DNA of 64,000 bases from Legionellaceae bacterium (GTDB taxonomy: Bacteria > Pseudomonadota > Gammaproteobacteria > Legionellales > Legionellaceae): contig JAFIFT010000014.1 of NCBI GenBank assembly GCA_020831865.1, positions 1-64,000 on the forward strand, given 5' to 3'. The translations under genes were made by a program, and so were the position numbers. Below are positions 56,996 to 64,000 of the stretch, piece after piece. Below the pieces are notes generated by a model. That model worked only from the letters and a program-made list of their open reading frames with translations, made no database searches and was not told the origin of the DNA. Each line of letters begins with the position of its first letter. Position 1 is the first letter of the stretch.

Positions 56996-58354
56996 ATGGA
57001 ATTATTGTGGACGGATAAGTGTTTTTTACTGGTGGTCTTGCTGGCCACGCTCTCCATTACCTTTGCTTTGCGACGTGAACCGACCCGTCTGGCACTGCGG
57101 CAGGTATTCAGACAGCCTCTGGCAGTGGGAGCTGGCATTATTTTATTGTTTTTTCTCAGTATCGCCATTCTAGACTCCCTGCATTTTCCCTTATCCGCCG
57201 TCGACAAGGCCGGCCTGGATGTGCGCGTGGAGAGCGCCAGTGTGCTTGATCGGCTGTTATTTCCCTTGGGGTATCATTTGGAAAAAAGCTATTCCGCACC
57301 GATGGCTTTACGGGCTTTTACCAGCGAACTCGATCTTTCACAGGGTGCGGTGAAAACGGTCTTTCCCAAATTAAGCTACCCCGATCCTTCTTTATTTGCC
57401 AAAGGAGCCAGGCGACAGTTTATTCACGCCAGTATCTGGCAGGCTCTGTGGCAGAGTGCTGTGATTCTTGTTTTGAGCTATACCGTGGTCGCCTTGCTCT
57501 ATTACCGTTATCAACGCACCTGGTACCGGCCACAACGGGCAGCCGCGCTCAGTGGCTGGATAAGCTTTGCCCTGGTTCTTTTTATTATGTTCTTGCTCTA
57601 TGCTTTATCCCGCCAGTTACATGTTTTTGGCACGGGAAAAATTGGCGAAGATATCTTGTATTATACAGTAAAAAGCATCCGCACTGGTCTGGTCATTGGT
57701 TTATTGACCACCCTCATTATGTTACCGTTAGCATTGTCACTGGGAATTGCTGCTGGCTATTTTGGGGGTGTGGTAGATGATATCATTCAATATCTCTATA
57801 CCACCCTGAGTTCAATTCCTGGCGTTTTATTGATTACCGCTTCGGTATTGTCGATGCAAACCTTTATTGCCAATCACCCCGATTATTTTCCTACTCTGGC
57901 GAGTAGCGCCGATGCGCGTTTATTTGCGCTTTGTCTGATTCTGGGGGTTACCAGCTGGACGAGCCTCTGTCGTTTATTGCGAGCAGAAGTCTTAAAGCTG
58001 CGAGAAATAGATTATGTGCAGGCCGCTATTGCGCTGGGAAGCCGCTCTACCTATATTATTTTACGCCATCTGTTACCCAACGTGATGCATATTGTCCTGA
58101 TTACGCTGGTATTGGATTTCAGTTTTCTGGTATTGGCGGAAGCAGTGTTATCGTACGTTGGCGTTGGCGTATCCCCCATGACTATCAGTTGGGGCAATAT
58201 GATTAATGGTGCTCGCTTGGAGCTGGCGCGTGAACCAGTGGTCTGGTGGCCGATGCTGGCTGCTTTTCTTTTTATGTTTACGCTGGTGTTATGCGGAAAT
58301 CTATTTGCTGATGCCGTGCGGGATGCTTTTGATCCACATCACAGCCATCGCTAG
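56996..58354 (+). CDS. Peptide ABC transporter permease, OppC-like (large)
   Basis: The 452-residue protein is an OppC-type permease with an extra N-terminal half of ~200 residues (including three helices and a periplasmic loop) compared with the usual ~300. The permease core starts near residue 230 and has the EAA loop EIDYVQAAIALGSRSTYIILRHLLP and AVLSYVGVGVSP. No OppD/OppF ATPase gene follows, so an ATPase encoded elsewhere must be used. It starts 1 base after the OppB-like gene. Confidence 0.88.
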   Translation: MELLWTDKCFLLVVLLATLSITFALRREPTRLALRQVFRQPLAVGAGIILLFFLSIAILDSLHFPLSAVDKAGLDVRVESASVLDRLLFPLGYHLEKSYSAPMALRAFTSELDLSQGAVKTVFPKLSYPDPSLFAKGARRQFIHASIWQALWQSAVILVLSYTVVALLYYRYQRTWYRPQRAAALSGWISFALVLFIMFLLYALSRQLHVFGTGKIGEDILYYTVKSIRTGLVIGLLTTLIMLPLALSLGIAAGYFGGVVDDIIQYLYTTLSSIPGVLLITASVLSMQTFIANHPDYFPTLASSADARLFALCLILGVTSWTSLCRLLRAEVLKLREIDYVQAAIALGSRSTYIILRHLLPNVMHIVLITLVLDFSFLVLAEAVLSYVGVGVSPMTISWGNMINGARLELAREPVVWWPMLAAFLFMFTLVLCGNLFADAVRDAFDPHHSHR

Positions 58355-58466
58355 CCTTGTCTCCATTGAGCGCCAGAGGCGCTGCTGCCATTTACCTGAT
58401 CTGGACAGCCATTTTCTTTCTTTGATGTTCGCTAACTCCCTGCGTCATCGCGCGACGTCGGGTAAT

Positions 58467-58578
58467 ACGATATTTGCAATTATGATATCGTCTTGATATA
58501 AATGAAGAAGGTGCTTTAGTGATCGGCATCCTGCGCCCATACTGCCGATAAGCCCAAGGATTGTGTAGCAGTACACAA
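58467..58578. promoter_or_regulatory. Two palindromes upstream of the gene at 58651
   Basis: ACGATAT/ATATCGT (58467-58473, 58485-58491) and TTGTGTA/TACACAA (58561-58567, 58572-58578) are perfect inverted repeats in the 296-bp gap. They could be operators or RNA hairpins; neither has a T tract in the right place. No known operator consensus was recognised. Confidence 0.35.
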
Positions 58579-58650
58579 AAAAACCATACTGGACGATGGA
58601 CAGGCTGGTGGTTTCTTTCAGGATAGATGGTTTTCCATAAGGAGAAGAGT

Positions 58651-59865
58651 ATGGTTTACACGGTACCATCATTGGCCTACTTACAAGCTCAATGTGCCAA
58701 GGCTCACAAAATACTCCATACTTGGATGCGACGTTATATTGAACCGAATTTTACAGAGCTTCGTCAGGGGTGTCTGCAACTGAAATCCTGCTACATTGAA
58801 AGCGTGGAAGCCTACAATAAAAACCAGTGGCTTGGTTTTAAGAAGGTGGTGAATCCAGTTCGCCTGGCTCAGTGTGATATGATTGAGCACCTGGCCAAGC
58901 ACTTGCTGGAGGATAAACCTGAAAATCGCGCGGTTTTACTGGGCGCGCTATTCTATCGTTTGATTCGAATCAAGACGCAACAAAGCGGCGGTTTTTTTTC
59001 CAATGCGGCGGAGGACACCACGTTATATCCACTGATTTGCAAGATTTTGAAAGTTCCCCCTCATCAGCCCAGTATTGATGACTTGACCACCTACCATTGC
59101 CTTGACTCTTTTGCCTGCTACCTCAAGCAAGAAGCTGTTACCCAAGAGTTTGATTATGTACAAAATGATGCGGATTTTTTTTCTAACCTGAGTACTTTGA
59201 TTGGCAGTTACCGAGCTCGTTCACTACCGGCATTGCTGCAAGTGAATCATATTGATTTTGTTCAGTCCCTCAACCAGCAGATGAATTGGGTGTTAGACGC
59301 TGCAAGCTCCTGGGTGGATCACCTTATCCATTCAATTGGTCGTTTGAAATGCGTATCGAAAAGCAGTTTGATGGACCAATTATCCGGATGCACTCTACCA
59401 GGGCATACCGAAAGTGCCAGCCAGTCCTTTGGAAAAAAATGGTTGCAGGATTGTTGGCCACATGATGAAACCATGAGCGTTGATAATGCGGTGTTGCAGG
59501 GGGAGCGACTCAAAGGATTATTGGCTTTGAAGTCCAAGTTTACGTTGCTGGGTGGCTTATATTTTACCTTGCAGGCACTTGAGGTAAAAGCATCGGATAA
59601 TATGAACGCGATCAATAGCATTAAAGTCATCTTGGGCTGTGATGCGAATAATCCGTTATTGACGAAGAGTGATGAGGAAGATTCGGAGACAATCCACACT
59701 GGGCTGCAATTTTTGCAGCATTTCGTAGATATTTTAGGCAGAGATGAGCTGGATAAACACTTACAATGTCAGGTTTGGGGAGGAGCGGCTCCCCTTTTAC
59801 AGGCTTTGGATTATACGGTCAACAGTCTGCAAATTGAGGAAACAGGAACACTGGGCATAGCCTAA
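58651..59865 (+). CDS. Unrecognised 404-residue protein
   Basis: I do not recognise this protein. It has no signal peptide and no clear membrane helix. It is rich in leucine, cysteine and tryptophan (about ten cysteines) and mostly helical by pattern. The last residues (QIEETGTLGIA) include a small acidic cluster with a hydrophobic end, loosely like Dot/Icm-translocated proteins, but that resemblance is weak. Start ATG 58651 has AGGAGAAGAG upstream; an earlier ATG at 58627 lacks a site. It converges on clpB. Confidence 0.8.
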   Translation: MVYTVPSLAYLQAQCAKAHKILHTWMRRYIEPNFTELRQGCLQLKSCYIESVEAYNKNQWLGFKKVVNPVRLAQCDMIEHLAKHLLEDKPENRAVLLGALFYRLIRIKTQQSGGFFSNAAEDTTLYPLICKILKVPPHQPSIDDLTTYHCLDSFACYLKQEAVTQEFDYVQNDADFFSNLSTLIGSYRARSLPALLQVNHIDFVQSLNQQMNWVLDAASSWVDHLIHSIGRLKCVSKSSLMDQLSGCTLPGHTESASQSFGKKWLQDCWPHDETMSVDNAVLQGERLKGLLALKSKFTLLGGLYFTLQALEVKASDNMNAINSIKVILGCDANNPLLTKSDEEDSETIHTGLQFLQHFVDILGRDELDKHLQCQVWGGAAPLLQALDYTVNSLQIEETGTLGIA

Positions 59866-59873
59866 AGAGGGGG

Positions 59874-59902
59874 GCGTTGGACTGGCAAAGACTGTCCAAC
59901 GC
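59874..59902. terminator. Hairpin between convergent genes
   Basis: GCGTTGGAC (59874-59882) pairs exactly with GTCCAACGC (59894-59902) around an 11-base loop between the gene at 58651 and clpB. On the minus strand it is followed by a pyrimidine run, as expected for the clpB end. Confidence 0.5.
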
Positions 59903-59923
59903 AGGAGGAAGTGCTGCAAGCTG

Positions 59924-62512
59924 TCAGGTGCTCGGCTTTTGGCTGGTAAAGGTTAATCTTCCTGCCTCTTTTTCTACCACGATCGTCTCGCCTGCCTGAC
60001 ATACTCCGCGCAATATCGCCTGTGCCAGCGGATTCTCAAGATGTTGCTGAATACTGCGTTTGAGTGGTCTGGCACCGTAGACGGGATCAAAGCCGGCCTC
60101 AACCAGATATTGCAACGCACTTTCCCGTACCACCAGTTGCATATCCTGCTGTTGCAGTCGTTGGGTTAAGGCGGCTATTTGCAGGGCGGCAATACTGGCA
60201 ATTTGTTTCTCATTGAGCGGATGGAAAACGACCGTTTCATCGATTCGGTTGATAAATTCCGGGCGGAAGTGCTGACCGACAACCTCCATGACGGCGCTTT
60301 TGATTTGTCCGTATTCCTGTCGTGCACTCATCTCTTGAATGAGATGGGAGCCCAAATTCGACGTCATGACAATCACGGCATTGCGAAAATCAACCGTACG
60401 GCCCTGACCATCGGTCAGTCGCCCATCATCCAGTACCTGCAACAGAATATTAAAGACATCACTGTGTGCTTTTTCTATCTCATCAAGTAAAATAACGGAG
60501 TAGGGGCGTCGCCGAATAATTTCCGTTAAATAACCGCCTTCTTCATAGCCCACATAGCCTGGGGGCGCGCCAATCAGACGGGCAACGGAATGCTTTTCCA
60601 TAAACTCAGACATGTCAATGCGTACCATGGCGTCTTCTGTATCAAAGAGGAAGGAGGCCAGGGCTTTACACAGTTCGGTTTTTCCGACCCCAGTTGGTCC
60701 CAGAAAGAGAAAAGAACCGACCGGACGGTTAGGATCGGAAAGGCCGGCACGAGAGCGACGGATAGCATTGGCTACAGCATTCACGGCTTCATCCTGGCCA
60801 ATGAGTCGGTTATGCAAGGCATCTTCCATGCGCAGCAGCTTGTCCTTTTCTCCTTCGAGCATTTTGCTGACCGGAATGCCGGTCCATTTTGAGACAATAT
60901 CGGCAATTTCATCAGCGCTGACTTTATTGCGCACCAGTTTCCCTTGTTCGGGTTCCGCCTGTGCGACCTCCGCTAATTGTTTTTCCAACTCGGGCAGGCG
61001 GCCATATTGTAACTCTGACATGCGGGTTAAATCTCCGGCCCGCCGTGCGGTTTCCAGTTCTATTTTAGCTTTTTCCAGCGCTTCTTTAATTGAGGTTGCC
61101 CCTTGCATGCTTGCCTTTTCACTCTTCCACAGCTCGTCTAGCTCGGCATAGTTTTTCTCCAGCTCTGTGATGCTCTGTCGTAAATCCTGCAAGCGCTTTC
61201 TGGAGGCCTCATCGGTTTCTTTTTTTAAGGCTTCCTGTTCGATTTTAAGTTGAATAAGGCGCCGTTCCAATTTATCCATGCTTTCTGGCTTGGAGTCAAT
61301 TTCCATCCGAATCTGGCTGGCCGCTTCGTCAATCAGATCAATCGCTTTATCCGGCAGTTGCCGATCACTAATGTAGCGATGCGACAGGGTTGCTGCGGCA
61401 ACGATAGCCGGATCGGTAATTTCTACACCATGGTGGACTTCATAACGCTCCTTCAAACCCCGTAATATGGCAATGGTATCTTCGACATTGGGTTCGTTGA
61501 CCAGTACTTTTTGGAAGCGGCGTTCCAGTGCGGCATCCTTTTCAATATACTGCCGGTATTCGTCCAGGGTTGTTGCCCCAACGCAATGCAAATCCCCTCT
61601 CGCCAGAGCCGGTTTGAGCATGTTGCCGGCATCCATGGCGCCTTCGGCCTTACCGGCTCCCACCATCGTGTGCAGTTCATCGATAAAGAGAATAATCTGT
61701 CCTTCATGCTTTGCCAAGTCATGGAGAACCGCTTTAAGGCGCTCCTCAAATTCACCGCGAAATTTAGCTCCGGCAATGAGCGAGCCCATATCCAGCGAGA
61801 GCAGGCGTTTGCTTTTCAGCCCTTCAGGAACTTCGCCATTGATAATGCGCTGAGCAAGACCTTCTACTATGGCGGTTTTACCGACACCGGGCTCGCCGAT
61901 TAAGACCGGATTATTTTTAGTACGCCGTTGCAAAACCTGGATGGTGCGTCGGATTTCATCGTCCCGTCCTATCACCGGATCCAGTTTTCCCTGCTCCGCC
62001 CGCTCAGTGAGATCAATGGTGTATTTCTCCAGTGCGCCCCGATTGGATTCTGCATCAGGGTTGGTCACCTGTTCACCGCCCCGGAGGGCTTCAATGGCTT
62101 TGGCAATCGTATTCTTGTCAGCACCCGCCTGCTTGAGCATTTTGCCAAGCGCATTCTCTTCACTCATCACAGCCAGTAAAAACATTTCACTGGAAATATA
62201 TTGGTCTTTATGCTGTTGTGAAATTTTATCGGTCAGATTCAATAATTTGCCAAGCGTATTCGATATGTGAATATCCCCACCTGTACCGCTGACTTGCGGC
62301 AATTTATTTAATGCCTGTTCCAGAAGATTGCGTAATTGCGCAAGATTCACCCCTGCTTTGCCCAGCAGCGGTCGGGTACTGCCCCCATCCTGGTCCAGTA
62401 GCGCTTTCAGGACATGCTCGGGCTCGATGAAATTATGATCGCGTCCTACCGCCAGCGATTGTGCATCCGCGAGGGCCAATTGAAATTTACTGGTTAATTT
62501 ATCCATTCTCAT
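59924..62512 (-). CDS. clpB: ClpB disaggregase
   Basis: The 862-residue Hsp100 ATPase has an N-domain, AAA1 with [15 protein letters not shown], and a coiled-coil middle domain (residues ~405-520). AAA2 has [15 protein letters not shown] and a sensor/arginine finger region. With DnaK it rescues aggregated proteins. ATG 62512 gives [11 protein letters not shown], the usual ClpB N-terminus; the frame extends to 62548. A sigma-32-like promoter lies upstream. Confidence 0.97.
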   Translation of the reverse strand: MRMDKLTSKFQLALADAQSLAVGRDHNFIEPEHVLKALLDQDGGSTRPLLGKAGVNLAQLRNLLEQALNKLPQVSGTGGDIHISNTLGKLLNLTDKISQQHKDQYISSEMFLLAVMSEENALGKMLKQAGADKNTIAKAIEALRGGEQVTNPDAESNRGALEKYTIDLTERAEQGKLDPVIGRDDEIRRTIQVLQRRTKNNPVLIGEPGVGKTAIVEGLAQRIINGEVPEGLKSKRLLSLDMGSLIAGAKFRGEFEERLKAVLHDLAKHEGQIILFIDELHTMVGAGKAEGAMDAGNMLKPALARGDLHCVGATTLDEYRQYIEKDAALERRFQKVLVNEPNVEDTIAILRGLKERYEVHHGVEITDPAIVAAATLSHRYISDRQLPDKAIDLIDEAASQIRMEIDSKPESMDKLERRLIQLKIEQEALKKETDEASRKRLQDLRQSITELEKNYAELDELWKSEKASMQGATSIKEALEKAKIELETARRAGDLTRMSELQYGRLPELEKQLAEVAQAEPEQGKLVRNKVSADEIADIVSKWTGIPVSKMLEGEKDKLLRMEDALHNRLIGQDEAVNAVANAIRRSRAGLSDPNRPVGSFLFLGPTGVGKTELCKALASFLFDTEDAMVRIDMSEFMEKHSVARLIGAPPGYVGYEEGGYLTEIIRRRPYSVILLDEIEKAHSDVFNILLQVLDDGRLTDGQGRTVDFRNAVIVMTSNLGSHLIQEMSARQEYGQIKSAVMEVVGQHFRPEFINRIDETVVFHPLNEKQIASIAALQIAALTQRLQQQDMQLVVRESALQYLVEAGFDPVYGARPLKRSIQQHLENPLAQAILRGVCQAGETIVVEKEAGRLTFTSQKPST

Positions 62513-62578
62513 CGTCGTTACCTTCTCTAAAATATTGGAACGCAACAATCAGGTTTCGTTTTGTTCCCTTATAACGTA

Positions 62579-62606
62579 AAATGAGGGTTCTTTTAAGAAA
62601 ATCAAG
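62579..62606 (-). promoter_or_regulatory. Sigma-32-like heat-shock promoter of clpB
   Basis: Minus-strand CTTGAT at 62606-62601 and CCCTCATTT at 62587-62579 are 13 bases apart, close to the sigma-32 pattern of CTTGAA and CCCCATnT. The site is 67-94 bases before the clpB start, and clpB is a heat-shock gene in most gammaproteobacteria. Confidence 0.6.
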
Positions 62607-62617
62607 TTGTTAATTTT

Positions 62618-63559
62618 ATGAATGAACAGAATGCTGATGCCCAAGCCATGCTCAATAAAGTGGTCTATGAATACTTGCGCGAGCAAAAGCGCAAACGCCG
62701 AATCCGCTGGGTTTGGCGTTTTCTGCTCTTGATTCTCGTTGTGTTTTTGAGTTACCAGCTCATGATAACCGCCGCAAAACGGGAGTCTGACAAGCGAACC
62801 GCGCACGTTGGGCTTGTGGATATTGACGGGGCTATTTTTGAAAGTCAGTCCGGCAGTGCGGATAATTTTGCCAAGGGTTTGCATAAAGCCTACCAGAATA
62901 AAGAAATGCAAGCCTTGATTATTCGGATTAACAGCCCGGGAGGCAGTCCGGTACAGGCGGATTATATGTTCAATACCCTGTTGCATTACAAAAGCCAACA
63001 TCCGCAGATCAAAACCTATGCCGTGTGTGTCGATCTTTGTGCGTCTGCGGCGTATTACGTTGCGGCGGCTGCCGATGAGATTTATGCCAATCCTTCCAGT
63101 ATGGTCGGCTCGATAGGGGTCTTGTACAATGGTTTTGGTTTTGTCGATAGTCTGCAAAAACTGGGCGTGAGCCGCCGCTTACAAACTGCCGGCAAAAATA
63201 AAGCTTTTCTCGATCCGTTTTCGCCTCCGGTAGAAGGGCAGACTCAGTTTTTACAGACGATGCTGGATGAAGTCCATCAACAATTTATTGCCAGCGTGAA
63301 ACAGGGAAGGGGGGCGCGCTTACAGGAGAATGATGAGATTTTTTCCGGCCTGATGTGGACCGGTTTACAGGCTAAAAAACTGGGCTTGATTGATGGCTTT
63401 GCCAGCGCGGGTCAGCTGGCACGTGACATTATTAAAGTGCCCAGATTGGTTGATTATACCGAAAAAGAAGGCTTGTTTGATCGTTTCGCCAAGGGGATGG
63501 GGACAGCGGCTGTACAGCAGTTACCTCTAAGCCTTGGTTTAAAACCGGGCTTGCAGTGA
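62618..63559 (+). CDS. sppA: S49 signal-peptide peptidase SppA
   Basis: The 313-residue protein has an N-terminal basic segment and one membrane helix (~31-48). A serine protease domain follows, with the catalytic serine in LCASAAYYVAAAADEIYANP and the catalytic lysine in AGKNKAF. RINSPGGSPVQADYM is typical of the short SppA class. It cleaves leftover signal peptides in the inner membrane. It is divergent from clpB. Confidence 0.92.
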   Translation: MNEQNADAQAMLNKVVYEYLREQKRKRRIRWVWRFLLLILVVFLSYQLMITAAKRESDKRTAHVGLVDIDGAIFESQSGSADNFAKGLHKAYQNKEMQALIIRINSPGGSPVQADYMFNTLLHYKSQHPQIKTYAVCVDLCASAAYYVAAAADEIYANPSSMVGSIGVLYNGFGFVDSLQKLGVSRRLQTAGKNKAFLDPFSPPVEGQTQFLQTMLDEVHQQFIASVKQGRGARLQENDEIFSGLMWTGLQAKKLGLIDGFASAGQLARDIIKVPRLVDYTEKEGLFDRFAKGMGTAAVQQLPLSLGLKPGLQ

Positions 63560-63577
63560 GCGCGGTTTAACGCCGGC

Positions 63578-64000
63578 CTAAGGTTTTGGCTTTGGTAGTA
63601 AATTCAATAATCCAGAGACATTGTCTGCTGCTTGTTCACCCGGGGTGTCAAAAAAGCGACATTGATAGACACCCGTTGTCTGCGTGCTTTTGGTGATTGA
63701 CGCCAAGGTATTCAGGCTAAAGGAAACTACGCTCAACAGCTTTTTGCCTAAGCTGGTTCCCAGACTTTCATGGTATCGGAGAATATTTTTAACTAAGTTG
63801 ATACTGGTGTTGCAATTACGCTGAAATATTTCCAGCTCCTCTTGGTTTTGTGGATAGGCATTAAAATATTGACTTGATTCTTGATCTAACTGGTCAATGA
63901 TTTTTAAAAAAGAGTTATAAGTGTTTTTGTTATGCAAATTCCCAGCATTGCGTTTGAGGTTGAGCAATAGTCCTGAAAAGCAGGATTTGTTAAATGCATT
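63578..64000 (-). CDS. C-terminal part of an unrecognised protein (5' end outside window)
   Basis: The frame is open from the right edge of the window to its stop at 63578-63580 (140 visible residues). The visible part is polar and helical (LKIIDQLDQESSQYFNAYP) with a short hydrophobic stretch (KKLLSVVSFSLNTLASI) and a basic, proline-rich end. A TTG at 63967 would be a possible internal start, but the frame continues beyond it. It converges on sppA. No family is recognised; it may be another lineage-specific protein. Confidence 0.55.
   Translation of the reverse strand, partial: NAFNKSCFSGLLLNLKRNAGNLHNKNTYNSFLKIIDQLDQESSQYFNAYPQNQEELEIFQRNCNTSINLVKNILRYHESLGTSLGKKLLSVVSFSLNTLASITKSTQTTGVYQCRFFDTPGEQAADNVSGLLNLLPKPKP

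Overview
The window looks like chromosomal DNA of a Legionella-type gammaproteobacterium. The evidence is the tandem DUF4116-repeat proteins, a flaA-flaG-fliD-fliS flagellin operon next to accD-folC, a DUF4785-type protein, several large lineage-restricted proteins of the kind that make up the Legionella effector repertoire, and housekeeping operons with gammaproteobacterial gene order. The species cannot be named from sequence alone. There are no rRNA or tRNA genes, no CRISPR array, no prophage and no intact transposase gene that I can see.

Layout. 1-3.6 kb is an accessory segment. It has the tail of one hydrophobic-ended protein and two tandem paralogues built of 25-residue DUF4116 repeats. 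Each has its own near-consensus promoter, and small minus-strand reading frames lie in the gaps. 3.7-8.3 kb carries a WaaE-like LPS core glycosyltransferase facing a potABCD polyamine transporter operon. 8.4-15 kb holds a cysteine-rich exported protein, a block of ~250-bp tandem repeats, a three-gene overlapping run (secreted hydrolase, DUF4785-like protein, rmuC) and ligA. A 174-bp MITE-like inverted-repeat element and an exported IPT/DUF1566 protein follow. 17-20.5 kb (minus strand) is serB-serA-bepA. 20.7-24 kb is ribD-ribE-ribBA-ribH. 24.3-32 kb is ndk-rlmN-pilF-rodZ(short)-hisS-yfgM-bamB-der, the usual gammaproteobacterial order but without ispG, followed by rlpA. Two 154-bp palindromic interspersed repeats sit at the rlmN/pilF and der/rlpA joints.

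33.3-36.7 kb is an unusually short (1122 aa) NAD-glutamate dehydrogenase of the large bacterial type. It is followed by an L,D-transpeptidase and an unrecognised 424-aa protein. 39.3-43.3 kb is the flagellin operon, read from a clear sigma-28 promoter. 43.4-46.8 kb is accD-folC-dedD-like-cvpA. Then come a universal stress protein, a small basic exported protein, wrbA and a four-helix membrane protein. 49.7-52.3 kb is prfB (with its programmed +1 frameshift site) and lysS. 52.3-63.6 kb holds a membrane protein of unknown function, an oppABC-like peptide transporter without ATPase genes, an unrecognised 404-aa protein, clpB behind a sigma-32-like promoter, and a divergent sppA. A further unrecognised gene runs off the right edge.

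How the genes fit together. The core content covers outer-membrane and envelope maintenance (bamB, bepA, rlpA, L,D-transpeptidase, yfgM, dedD-like), translation (hisS, lysS, prfB, rlmN), riboflavin and serine synthesis, and motility. The accessory pieces are the DUF4116 array, the large unknown proteins and the repeats. They sit between the conserved operons, mostly in intergenic gaps.
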